Below are positions 21,678 through 32,128 of a DNA stretch of 64,000 nucleotides, in pieces; position 1 is the first letter of the stretch; the number at the start of each line of letters is the position of its first letter. Source of the stretch: Smallanthus sonchifolius (lineage: Eukaryota > Streptophyta > Magnoliopsida > Asterales > Asteraceae); contig CM042018.1 of NCBI GenBank assembly GCA_023525975.1, forward strand, positions 79,801,001 to 79,865,000, written 5' to 3'. The position numbers and the translations under genes are program-made. The notes under the pieces were generated by a model. The model had not been told where the DNA came from and searched no databases. It saw nothing but the letters and a program-made list of their open reading frames with translations.

Positions 21678-23575
21678 GAGTCACAAGAAATTAATTAGAT
21701 TTGGAGACCCAAGCCATAGTGGTCTTGGTTCGTTCGTCTTTCTTAAAATAAACAACCTCAATTAATTCACAGTCGTGACTGTCAAAAATGGATGAATCTT
21801 TAGAAGATTTGGGACCAGGAGATTAAGAACTTTTGGATTTGTTAGTCCAGGACCTCTCCTTTTTCTTAACTGGAATAGTAGACTTAGATTCAACATCAGC
21901 AAGTGAACTAATGGAAGCTTCACCTGATTGAATTCCAGCCAGCTGTTCCAGCATTCTCAATATCTTGTTCCTTCTTCTCCTCCGTGGCTTAGAGAGTTTC
22001 ACCACAGGTTTCTCACCAGTTGGTGCACTACCAGAGGTAAGCAGGTAGCTTTCCCCCTTTTGAAACAGATGGTTTAGCCTCAGATGTGATCTTTGGCTTT
22101 ACCATAGGTTTTACTGGTGGTTTCACCATATTTGCTTTTGGGCTTTTGGAATGCTTCACTAGTGGTGACTTAGGGATAACAGACCGTTGTGGAACAATTG
22201 GCCGTTTCCCTTGGTTCTTAGCAGGATAGTTCACAAGAATGTGACCAACCATACCACAGTGAAAGCAAGTTCTCTTTTCTTTGTAAGTCCTCCTGTAAGG
22301 CTCATTAGATCTGGCATTAGATGAATCAGCATGATGAGCAGGAGAAGTTCTTTGGTGAATAGTAGTTTGACCCGATGATGATTGGTTTTTTGGAATATAA
22401 ATTTTTTGCACATTTTCTTGATAACCAAACCCAAAATGAGCTAAAAAAGCTTCTTTCTTAACTTGATTAATGTTTTTATATCCCCCATAAAGCATCACTT
22501 TTAATTTTTCATTTGATTCAATGATATCAGGTTCAGTCAAAATACAATTATCACTATCAGTGGTAATGTTTTTCTTAACATTCTGTTCACCTAGCAACTC
22601 CTCAGAGACTACTCCTTCAGGGCAGGTGTTCTTAGACCCATCATCAGAAGCAGTAAAGAACTCTTCATTAGATGTAGAGTCAGCCTTACTTGAGGAATCA
22701 TCCTTGTTAGAGGAATCATCCTGACTTGAGGACTCATCAAGGCAGGACAAATCAATGTCAATTAAGCCGTTGACAAATTTCCCGCTAACTGGTGCAGGAA
22801 TGGCATTAGTACCCAGCCCTAAGCCATTCACTTGTCTCACTACAGACTTGTAGTGTTCCACCACAAAGCGAGAATTTTTCAACTTCTCAATATTACCTTT
22901 CAACTGCAAGATCTCATTTTGCAGCTTGTTGATGTCATTGTTCCTTTTCTCTAACCCCTTATACGCAACATACAAATGAAACTGTTGATCGCTGATTTTA
23001 AGTGAATAATCACGTTTTTCTTTCTTTAAAGTTTCAATTGAATCTTTGTAACGTTTTTCATTTTCCTTATAGCTTAACGCTGCAATACGAAGGGGTTCGA
23101 CTTTGTCTTGAAGCTTAGAATTTTCAACCTTTGAGCTTAGACATTTGGAACAAGAAATGACAGGAAAAGGATTAGAATCTACCCCATTCGATGAACATGA
23201 TGCCTCTCCAATAGCCATGAGGGCAACTACAGTTGTAGACTCTACTTGATCAGCCATAGAAGCTTCCCGTTCCTCATCTTCCATCATCTCCATAATCTCA
23301 GCCATGAGACCAACCTGTGTTTGTGCAATAAGGGCATCCTCCAAATTAACACCCCAATCAAAGCTTTCGTCCTGTTGAGCCATCAATGCATTGGATGTTC
23401 CACCTAGACTTTGATTGCGGTTGTTAGAGTTGTACCCTTGATTGTTTCCTTGGTTGTTTCCCTGGTTTGGTCTTGTGAATCCTGAGGCAGGTGCTTTGTC
23501 CTTCTGACATTCACTAGCAAAGTGTCCATAGGTCTGACACTTGTAGCACTTGGCCTTGGATTTGTCAAAACCCAC
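21678..23575 (-). pseudogene. Sirevirus Gag middle and C-terminus (right copy)
   Basis: The 515-codon frame 22028-23575 begins with a CCHC knuckle (CYKCQTYGH...C, residues 10-23) and continues with an Asn/Gly-rich stretch, a long region rich in Lys, Glu and Leu that is likely coiled coil, and a Ser/Asp-rich segment. A second knuckle follows whose last Cys is Tyr (ILVNYP), so it should not bind zinc. A deletion near 22028 shifts the frame, and 21823-22005 carries the basic tail. Long Gags with two separated knuckles fit the Sirevirus lineage. Confidence 0.85.
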
Positions 23576-23919
23576 CTTAGCATTTGAATGCCCTCCAATA
23601 AACTTTCAGCCAGTTCTGTTCAAGAAACGCTTGGCCCTTCTTAATATCATGGCCATATTCCACTGAATATCCGTGTCCTCCATGTCATCTGGATCCACGT
23701 GATTAAAATCTTCTTCAATTATCTCAGGATCTGTAAGCTTGCCACCAATGAGGTTCTCATAAGCAAGCATACACGATGAAAATAATGCTACATGATATTC
23801 AGCTATCTTGGCTATAGCAGTCTGGTTAGCTGAAGATGTAGAGGGAGGATTTCTTGAGGGATGTTGGTGGTGAGAACAAGATCCAGATGCTGTAAAGCAT
23901 GTATGACCACCACAACCAT
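23576..23919 (-). pseudogene. Gag interdomain segment, frameshifted (right copy)
   Basis: No long ORF covers this stretch. In the frame of the downstream Gag it still reads as plausible Gag sequence (for example MAMILRRAKRFLN near 23640), with a stop just before 23600. A frameshift near 23920 splits it from the N-terminal ORF. It is decayed coding sequence. Confidence 0.6.
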
Positions 23920-24720
23920 TCAGTTATCTTCTTCATTAGAGTTCCCTGAGAATAAGGCGATACCAGAACCAGATGATTTAGCTGTGGAAGACGTCCCATA
24001 ATACATAGAAGGGTCTTGGATTTGAGGTCTTCCTGAGCTTTCCTTTCTTTTCAGGTTCATATCGTGAGCTTGAACCTTACCGATTGCTTCTTCAATCGTC
24101 ATCTCATAGAACTTCGGGTTCTCTCTCAGCAGAGTGGTATACATCTCAAACTTTGGTGGTAAAGCATCCAGAAAATTTTCAACTAATTTCTCATTAGGAT
24201 ACTTTAGCTCAAAAGCTTTTAGCTCAGTTTGAAGATGATAGAATCTAGATATAAGTTCACCAGTAGATTCATTCTCCAGATATCTAAAGCACTCATATTG
24301 CTTTCTCAGAAGATCTCTCTTGCTCTTTTTGATGTCATTGTTCCCTTCAAATCTTTTCTGCAATGCCTTCCAGAGATCTTTCGAATTATCATAATCTCTG
24401 AAGCTATGAAAGAGTTCTCTAGTTAGGGCCATTGTGATAGATCCTTGTGCTTTCTTTTCTCTATCATAAACTTTCTTTTCTTCTTCGTCTAGCTTAGAAA
24501 TAGGCTTGGGAACATCTTCATCAAGATATGTATACGTTGGATGCTTATACCCCTCAAGTATAGGTATCCACAAAGAGGAATCAGTATATGAGATATAATG
24601 TTCAAAGCGTGCTTTCCAATTTGAATAATCATTCACATTAAGCACCTTTGGCGGTTTTTGAGGGGTTCCAATTTCATTGTCATAATTAAGTAGGTTACCG
24701 AGGTTCTGAAGAATTGTCAT
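23920..24720 (-). pseudogene. Sirevirus Gag N-terminal domain (right copy)
   Basis: The 266-codon frame is a Copia-type Gag (UBN2/Retrotran_gag family) that would build the virus-like particle. It shows NDYSNWKARFEHYI near residue 30, a DLWKALQKRFEGN segment, and a LDALPPKFE motif. The ATG at 24720 follows a 550 bp leader and is a credible native start. The frame closes at a stop at 23920 where homology shifts frame, so the complete Gag cannot be made. Confidence 0.85.
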
Positions 24721-25278
24721 AGTTTAACACTTAGTCGAATTTCAGAAAAGTCAAAACAACTTGCGCACTTGACTCTGGCCTTGCGCACTTAAAAAATCTG
24801 GTCTTACGTATTTAGAATTTGCTCTTGCTTACTTGATAAGTACGCAGGAGAAAATGATAAGTACACAGGAGATGACTTAAGTACGTAGCAAATATGGTCT
24901 TGCGTACTTGGTAAGTACGCAGCAAGACTGTACTTGTTGCCAAATAAGGTAAGTACGCAGGTCACTTTTTCACCAACCCTCACCAACTTTTTCCGATCAC
25001 TAGAATCTCCCCGGAGACATAAGAAATCGAAGATATGACCAAACAAAATAAGCCAAAGGGTCAGAAACTCATTTCTAACCAACCTTTGATACTCAAAACA
25101 CTCAAATACACAACAAAAGTCGGTTTTTGAGTGATTTTTGCTTCTAAAATAGTGCTCAAGAGCTACCCCTATTTTATCACAAAAATCAACAAAAACACCC
25201 ACTTTTGCTTGCAAAATCTTTGTAGGATGTGTAGAAAATGCTCCTACCACACTCACAACACTCGAAATCAAGAGCTAA
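24721..25278 (-). promoter_or_regulatory. Sirevirus untranslated leader with palindromes
   Basis: The region lies between the PBS and the gag ATG and has no gene. It contains intact or near-intact palindrome units at 24826-24846 and 24901-24921 plus several degraded ones (24757-24965). A packaging or splice-donor role is possible but not shown. Confidence 0.7.
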
Positions 25279-25290
25279 GCTCTGATACCA
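25279..25290 (-). other. Sirevirus primer binding site
   Basis: The reverse complement of gctctgatacca gives TGGTATCAGAGC, two bases inside the 5' LTR end at 25293. This fixes the orientation and 5' boundary of the right Sirevirus copy. Confidence 0.9.
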
Positions 25291-25503
25291 CTTGTAGGTC
25301 CCCGGGTGTCTCGGATCGTTACGTGTGGGTGTGTGACTAGTCGGACCGGGTGCGGAATGCCCATGACTAGGTGGAGAGTCAAGCAACACAGAGTAAACCG
25401 ACAACGAAATCACTTTCAAACTCCGTCTATTATAAACTTGAAGTGTTACAGAGAGAATATACTGAGTGCAAATGTGTGCGTACATAACTTCTGTTAACCT
25501 ATT

Positions 25504-25512
25504 CTATTTATA
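25504..25512 (-). promoter_or_regulatory. Sirevirus LTR TATA box
   Basis: The minus strand reads GTATAAATAGAAT. The palindrome array begins about 15 bp upstream of it, so the palindromes occupy the position of core-promoter or enhancer sites. Confidence 0.65.
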
Positions 25513-25526
25513 CTAGACCTGATCTC

Positions 25527-25645
25527 TGCGCACTTAACAAGTACGCAGGGCAAATTGTTCATGCGAACTTAGCAAGTACGTAGAGTATTCATGCGTACTT
25601 GATAAGTACGCAGGAAGTAATTCCTACGCACATGCTAAGTGCACA
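25527..25645. repeat. Palindrome array in the Sirevirus LTR
   Basis: Units start at 25527, 25562 and 25592, with a degraded fourth near 25625; the period is 30-35 bp. Same 21 bp palindrome as in the leader and the pol-env spacers. Confidence 0.88.
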
Positions 25646-25805
25646 AAACACTTAGAGAAATAATACAACAATAACATGCATTAGAAATTACAACTTGATA
25701 ACTAATACATACAGACACTAACATACAAAGACTAATACATACAAGACAAGTACTAAAGCTAAGACACTATCTAGAGTGTCTGTCACACAAAAGTGCTTCA
25801 AGACA

Positions 25806-26125
25806 TGGATTTTTAACTGACGGGAAGCGTATGCGATAACCTTCTCGCGTTGCATCAACACACAACCGAGACCTTGGATGTAGGCATCGCAATACACTAC
25901 GAAGTCATCCATTTCCTCTAGAAGAGATAGGATGGGTGCACTGCATAGTTTCTGCTTCAGTAGTTGAAATGCTGATTCTTGGGTTTCACTTCAGTTATAA
26001 GGTTTACCCTTTTGTGTTAGGGCGGTGAGAGGTTGAGCAATCTTTGAAAATCCCTCAATGAATCGGTGGTAGTAGCCGGCCAAACCTAGAAATTGTCGCA
26101 CCTCTGTTGGCGTCGTTGGTGCTGC
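25806..26125 (-). pseudogene. Gypsy C RNase H, cut off by the Sirevirus LTR
   Basis: On the minus strand the sequence encodes a Gypsy RNase H start (VVYCDAYIQGLGCVLM, then IAYASRQLKIH), preceded by a connection segment like FLGLAGYYHRFIEGFSKI. Homology stops after the His codon at about 25806, where the Sirevirus LTR begins. The integrase, chromodomain and 3' LTR of Gypsy C are absent from the window. A stop lies near 25998. Confidence 0.85.
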
Positions 26126-26875
26126 CTAATTCTTGATGGCTTCTACTTTAACTGGATTGACATGTATTCCTTTCTCGTTGACCACATGTCCTATAAATTG
26201 AACATCGCGAATACAGAAATCGCATTTGGAAAATTTGGCGTACAACTGCTCTTGCTTCAGCAGTTCAAGAATTAAGCGTAGATGTTCCTCATGTTCTTCC
26301 TTATTCTTAGAATAGATGAGGATGTCGTCAATGAAAATGATGACGAACTGATCAAGGTAAGGTTTACACACTCGGTTCATGAGGTCCATGAATACCGTGG
26401 GTGCGTTGGTTAATCCGAATGGCATGACCAAAAACTCGTAATGGCCGTACCAGGTTCTGAATGCAGTTTAGGATATATCTTCGTCTCGGACTCTCAGTTG
26501 ATGGTAACCGGATCTCAGATCGATTTTAGAATAGTAACTCGACCCTTGAAGTTGATCAAACAGATCATCGATACGAGGTAGTGGATAACGATTCTTGATA
26601 GTCACTTTGTTCAGCTCACGGTAATCATTGCCCATACGAAAAGTCCCAACTATCTTCTTAACGAATAGGACTGGGGCTCCCCATGGCGATGAGCTAGGTA
26701 GGATAAAACCCTTATCCAACAACTCTTGCAGTTGTGTGGATAGCTCCTGCAACTCACTGGGTGCAAGTCTATATGGTGCTCGTGCAATAGGTGCTGCTCC
26801 GGGTGATAGGTCAATCTGAAATTCGACCTGACGGTGAGGCGGAAGACCAGGCAAGTCTTCGGGAAATACTTCCAA
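26126..26875 (-). pseudogene. Gypsy C reverse transcriptase
   Basis: Two frames (26468-26875 and 26126-26431) make up a Ty3/Gypsy RT. They show the APYRLAPSE entry motif, YPLPRIDDLFDQLQG, KIDLRSGYHQLR and the catalytic FIDDILIYSK, with both Asp retained. A stop at about 26468 breaks the polyprotein just before the PFGLTNAP segment. Sequence similarity and domain order place it with the Tekay chromoviruses, like elements A and B. Confidence 0.9.
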
Positions 26876-26948
26876 AAAGTCATGAACAATCGGAATGTCA
26901 TCGATCTTCTTCTCTTCAGATAGTAGTATGACCTTTACACAAACACTT

Positions 26949-27350
26949 CTATGCTTTCATGAAGGATATGATGCCTACGACAGCACCACTCTTTTCGCCT
27001 TTGACAGATAGGGCTTCTCCACTAGAAAGGGGAATACGAACGATCTTATCTTTACAAACGATCTCAAATTGGTTTTTAGATAACCAATCCATGTCGATAA
27101 TTATGTCAAAACTGCCAAGTGTAACTGGCATGAGATCGATATCGAGTTTGTGACCAGATAGTCCTAACTTATATCCCTTAAGGATGTGAGCTGCCTCGAT
27201 TAACTTACCGTCTGCTATTTCTATGGTGTACCCATGTTCTAATGGGGTTGAGGTCGTTTCTATCTGTTCACTAAAGCTTCTAGATATAAAACTTCTATTA
27301 GCGCCAGTATAAAAAAGAACAGAAGCAAAACGATCAGCTAGAGGAAACAT
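26949..27350 (-). pseudogene. Gypsy C protease, catalytic Asp replaced
   Basis: The 133-codon frame is a retropepsin-like aspartic protease with the flap-side IIIDMDWLSKNQ motif. The active-site triad, DTG in Gypsy A and B, reads YTG here (VLFYTGANRS). The retropepsin catalytic Asp is therefore lost and Gag-Pol processing would fail. A linker of about 70 bp leads to the RT. Confidence 0.88.
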
Positions 27351-28012
27351 ACCGTTAACAACGTTCTGATCATATCTCGCCTCTCCTGGTCATGACACCA
27401 TCTGGGTAATTATGGACCGGGTCGATCTGCCAACTTTCTCTCTCTATGGCGATCACGAAGGCTCGACCCTTCGCACCATTACCGTTATTGCCACCATTAT
27501 TGCACTGATTGTTACCGTTTCCGTTGCCATTTCCATTTTTCTTCAATTAAGGACAATCTTTCTTGAAGTGTCCTTCTCTTCCACATTCATAGCAACCCCT
27601 TGTAGATCCCTGCTGCTGAAACGGTTGCTTAGGTTGAAGGTCACACCTACAGTCTTTTGCAGCGTGGCCCATTTTACCACACCGTTGGAAACGATGTTTA
27701 TCACAGGGTCCATGGTTGTGAAAACCACACTTGTTGCACTTAGGAAATTTTCGAGCATAAGTACCCTGGTTCTGACATGAAGAGGTTGACTGATTAAAGG
27801 TTTTGGTAGGCTCAAACCTACGTTGTTGTTGTTGTGGGGGTGGGTTGGACTGAAAAGTCTTGGAGTAGGCGTTGTTATCAAACTTACGTTTGTTACTATC
27901 AGTAGTTTGGTAACAGTGCCCCTCGGGGGTAGAGTGCCTTGAGTTACAGCCTGATCGGTCAGCCTATTAGCTAGCCGGATAGTTTACTGTATGGTGGTAG
28001 GGTTAGAAGAAG
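27351..28012 (-). pseudogene. Gypsy C Gag C-terminal zinc knuckles
   Basis: Translated on the minus strand, this carries CGKMGHAAKDC and, further on, CYECGREGHFKKDC, a complete CX2CX4HX4C knuckle. A Gly/Asn-rich stretch follows before the protease. Upstream, the reading RLANRLTDQAVTQGTLPP continues the Gag core from 47477 across the 19.5 kb Gypsy A insertion. Stops occur near 27545 and 27985. Confidence 0.8.
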
Positions 28013-28017
28013 TAACC
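28013..28017. other. Left target-site duplication of Gypsy A (TAACC)
   Basis: TAACC directly precedes the LTR start TGTAATCTCC at 28018. The same five bases follow the LTR end at 47472-47476. Five-base duplications are typical of Gypsy integrases. Confidence 0.95.
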
Positions 28018-28487
28018 TGTAATCTCCAGGAAATTTCCCGCTTTTATTTTAACTTTTCTGGCAATATAAGTTCATTATTTTGGTGAATCGCATTTATGAA
28101 GAACCTTAATTACCTACTTCAAATTCATAAGTAATAAATATTTATGTTATATGCTTTGTAAATAATTGTCACCATCCTATTCCATAAATATATAGGTACA
28201 TACTACGTCATTTCTAAAACTATATATACACACATGATATAAACAATTTATTATGAAAATATAACATTGCTAGTATTTTTAAATTACTAAAGGTAAATAA
28301 AACAAATAAATATATAATTATATCTATAAACATATTAAATATGAATTATGATGAAATGAAGTCATGAACATAAAATTTATGAGCACTTAAGTTGAAATAT
28401 GTTATGAAATTAAAAACTATTTTTCATATTTTCCAATCTTAATCCCTATAACAAATTAAATTTTGTAAATAAGCCCATGATACTACC

Positions 28488-28497
28488 CTATAAATAG
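28488..28497 (+). promoter_or_regulatory. Gypsy A 5' LTR TATA box
   Basis: CTATAAATAG is followed by a pyrimidine-rich leader (ccctcattcttccctcatt), a typical plant LTR core promoter. It is conserved in the 3' LTR at 45492. Confidence 0.75.
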
Positions 28498-29763
28498 ACC
28501 CTCATTCTTCCCTCATTCTCACACCATATCAAGTTCTAATCCCTCTCTCAAGATTCAAAGTCATTTCCATATTCATAAGTAAGTTCTTCTTATATTCTTG
28601 CTTGTTCATACTTTTCCTTTAAAAATCTCTTATAACTAGCAAGATCTATGATCCCTAACATGTTTATGTTATAATCATAGACCTATCCAAGATCAAAAGC
28701 CCTATTTTAATTAAAATTGTGTCAAACTTTTATTTAAAAGCTTGGTTGATCATTCTTACTCGTTTCAATTTCAAAAATTATGTTTTTACTAAAAATCCTT
28801 ATTTTCAAGTTAAATTATTTAATATTCAATTTCTGTCTTTACATAAACTTATATTTTCACTTTAGCCCATATACTTTTCAAACACAAACTAAACTTGGTT
28901 AAGTATGCAAATAGAGTAAATTTCAAACCAGTATGTAGTTATCTTGCAAACATTAAAGTTCTGGCTAGGAAAAGACGAGGTTCTGATCCGACCAACTCTT
29001 TCCTGGGAACTTTTCTGTTGGAGGTGCTACTCTGGAATGATAACCATTCTAGTGTATAACAACCACTTTCAACTAATTATGATTATGATTATAAACTCAT
29101 TTCTTTATAAATATTTATACAAACTTTTATATAATTTATTTTTATTATGTGAGAACATTTAAAACTCAATTCTATACTTTTAATTAATAATTAATTATGG
29201 TTTAATTATTAATTAATTAAAACATTATTATACTTTAAATTTTGGTTTAATTACCAACTAATTAAATTATTATTTTTAACACTTGTTTTTCATAAATCAA
29301 ATGAAAGGTTTTATTCATTTATTTATGTAGTAAATTATTTAATTATTCAACTAATTATTACTCATTTATTTATTCATCTATCTATCTATTATTTTATGCA
29401 ATTACAAATAAAAGAAAACTAGTCATTTATTTATTTGTGTATTTATTTACAAACAAAATAAACCTAATTATTTATTCATACGTTTATATAATTATTACAA
29501 ACAAACAACATCGTTATTAATTCTTTCACTTATTACAATACAAATATTTATCAAAGATTTACATAAAATATTATTTGCAACTCAAATAATTATTTTATTA
29601 TTAAAATGAGGACACTCACATCAATCTCCTCGCACAATAGGATTCTCTATTTCAGTTGTACAAATCATTGATATATATGTTCCATCAAATATAGGTTAAC
29701 CTTGTGATTAGCTAGAACATTTGTGCAATATACTTGTGTGACATCCAAGCTACTCATTGCAAG

Positions 29764-30266
29764 GTGAGTTTACATAGCCCCTTTTTACTGTTTTTACTTT
29801 TGGGGTGAAACATGTCGTCAACTTTATCTATTTAACCAAATTCAATATCTATGTTCTTGTGCTTGATCTTTATGCTTTATATTTGAACTACTTGGTGACC
29901 ATTGCATGTGTTTCATGCCAGTACATTCATTAACTTGCAGCACAAGCCTAAGGTAGTACCTAACATGATCATTTATATGGGAAACTGAAACTATAACTTA
30001 CCACAAGACCTTGGCGGGTTTTGTTGGGTATCAACTATAACTTGGAGTATCCGCTTGCTCCCTTTTTAAAATGGCAATCAGTGGGATTGCATATCTAGTT
30101 TTCTATTATCAGGCTTGAATTGTACGCTTGGAACCTTGTATGTTCTCACATATATGCTTTAGACATGCATTGAACATATTGAATTGCAATCTATACTAAC
30201 TCTTTGGTGTCAAAACCTGTGTATCTCACCAACTACTTGTAGTTGACAGTTACTTACATATTTTAG
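29764..30266 (+). other. Candidate LTR intron, Gypsy A 5' LTR
   Basis: The donor AAG/GTGAGT is followed by AGCCCC...GGGGTGAAAC, a potential hairpin with a 20 nt loop. Near the end come CTCACCAAC, GTTGAC and the acceptor TATTTTAG at 30266, making 503 nt. The 3' LTR has the same layout and length. Splicing is inferred. Confidence 0.5.
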
Positions 30267-30470
30267 GTGCACCTGTTTGAGGACTACTTGCTCACCTAGG
30301 ACTTGGACCTAGTTTAATTTAAATTATGTTTTGAACATTTCATTTTCCTATGTAACGGATGCTTTTAATTTGAATAATAAATATTATCATATTTAATAGA
30401 TGATCATGTGCTTATGAACAACCGCGTCAGCCCCGGCGTTTAATCTGCCGCCGGCCGGGGTGTGACAGAT

Positions 30471-30482
30471 TGGTATCAGAGC
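30471..30482 (+). other. Gypsy A primer binding site
   Basis: TGGTATCAGAGC lies three bases after the 5' LTR end. It pairs with plant initiator tRNA-Met. Confidence 0.93.
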
Positions 30483-31088
30483 CATGGTTATAGAGAATTA
30501 GGTTATTAGACACATGACCTAGACTATAACCTAGGAGTCCCAAACATGAGTTTAACTCGTGTCTTTTGTTAGGAACTCCACTCTATACTTACTATGCATA
30601 CTTACCTACATTTACCTACTTCTGATTTCTTGATGTAACTACATGAACTACAATATTCAAGGGTCCACATGAAACTATTTGGGACTACTTGAACTACATG
30701 AAACTTACATTTAGACTTAATAGTCTGATCCGAATGAAACTCTCGTCAAAGGTATGTAAGTTCTAACTAATGAATGAGAACTTGTGCAATCCGAAAGGGT
30801 GGATGCCTGTATTCTAGAAGTTCTGTCTAGGAAAGCATTTCGTATAAATCCAAATCAACCGATGGACCAGTTATGCTTTCCTGGGAATTCTTGGGATGAG
30901 TGTCCACTTATAGGCTAACGCATGACTTCTCAAACATTAGAAAGACTTAAAGTACCTTGATAAGTCTATGTGCCCATTAGAGTACCATCCATGTTTTAGC
31001 TAACATCTCATGATTAAATTGCAAACTTTTATACATGATTCACACCTTATGAACTTTTTATTCACCCATTTGTAGAAGGCCTCCCCGT

Positions 31089-32128
31089 CATGAGCGTAGG
31101 AACAACCTCACCGATAGGATCATTCAGCAAATGGCTACAATCCTACCGACCATGGTCAATCAGCTGAACCAGAATGCTACACCGAGAAATCCCGCGTGTA
31201 CATTCAAACACTTCAACTCCTGCAACCCCACCAAGTTTTATGGGAACGAAGGAGCTACTGGACTGCTCCAATGGTTAGAAAGCATTAAGGGGACTTTCAT
31301 CAATGCGGACTGCCCTGAGAACCTGAAGGTTCGCTATGCTACTAGTGTCTTCCAGAAGAGGGCACTCATATGGTGGAATGGAGAAAAATGAAACCGTGGG
31401 ATTGAGGTTGCACTAGCCTTGCCTTGGGCGGATGTCAAGACACTCATGACATATGAGTTTTGCCCCCGTAATGAAGTCAAGAAACTAGAAGCTGAGTTAT
31501 GGGATCTCAAACAAGACAGTGGTCAAAGCCTTGCCTACACCACCCGCTTTCATGAGCTTAGCCTACTGGTGCCCCATATGGTCACTCCTCTCTCGCGAGC
31601 CATTGAGAAGTACATCAATGGTCTGCCCATGTAGATTTAGGACACTGTTTTGGGTAGTAACCCAGCCACTCTTGAGGAAGCCATCCGTCTTGCAGTAACC
31701 CTGTCAGACAATCATGTTAAGGCAGGGACTCTATCTAAAAAGGGTGCCAAGAAGACTTTTGAGAAAACCACCACTGAACCCCCCAAGGAGACCAAGTCTG
31801 AGTCTTCCTTCAATAACAGGAAAAGGAAGGGCAAAAATTTTGCCATTATCACACCTGCTACTCCTTTAGCCAAAGTGGCCCCAACCCCACCAAGAAACAA
31901 TATGCGGGGACTTCACCACTTTGTAATACCTGCAAACTCCACCACCCTGCTCACGCACAATGTCGTATGTGCACTACTTGTGGACGTTATGGACATTGGG
32001 CTAACACCTGTCGTATTTCACCAACTAATCAAGTCTACCAACCTGCTGCTCCTGTTACTGTTCCTGCTGCTATCGCCCAGGGTCGCGCTTGTTACGAGTG
32101 TGGTGACCCTAATCACTTTACGAACCGT
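31089..32128 (+). pseudogene. Gypsy A Gag
   Basis: The sequence encodes a Tekay-type Gag (CTFKHFNSCNPTKFYG, then PRNEVKKLEAELWDL, then RFHELSLLVPHM). Two zinc knuckles follow: CTTCGRYGHWANTC and CYECGDPNHFTNRC. The codon aligned with the Gypsy B start ATG reads AGG, so the native start is lost. In-frame stops sit at 31389-31391 and about 31632, and a frameshift occurs near 31890. The second knuckle is split by the Gypsy B insertion inside its last Cys codon and resumes at 41770. Confidence 0.88.
32124..32128. other. Left target-site duplication of Gypsy B (ACCGT)
   Basis: ACCGT precedes TGTAACATCC at 32129 and recurs at 41770-41774 right after the 3' LTR. Confidence 0.95.

Larger units (their letters stand above)
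15509..22378 (-). repeat. Right arm of the large inverted Sirevirus repeat
   Basis: It is the inverted counterpart of 6659-14236, 6.87 kb long. Homology stops at 15509 (env-like) and at 22378 (gag). Past 22378 the right copy continues as an ordinary Sirevirus into gag, leader, PBS and LTR, whereas the left copy ends. Confidence 0.9.
25293..25805 (-). mobile_element. Sirevirus 5' LTR (right copy)
   Basis: On the minus strand it ends ...CCTACA two bases before the PBS. The other end is placed near 25805, where Gypsy C RNase H homology breaks off, giving about 513 bp. The order from U3 is an AT-rich part, a palindrome array, a TATA box, then R/U5. No second LTR copy exists in the window, so the outer boundary is inferred from the break and not from LTR comparison. 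Confidence 0.7.
28018..30467 (+). mobile_element. Gypsy A 5' LTR
   Basis: It begins TGTAATCTCC and ends GGGTGTGACA, and is 2450 bp like its 3' partner. Its parts are an AT-rich U3, a TATA box at 28488, a long AT-rich region (29040-29620), the donor/hairpin module at 29764 and an acceptor at 30266. No ORF is supported. Confidence 0.95.
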
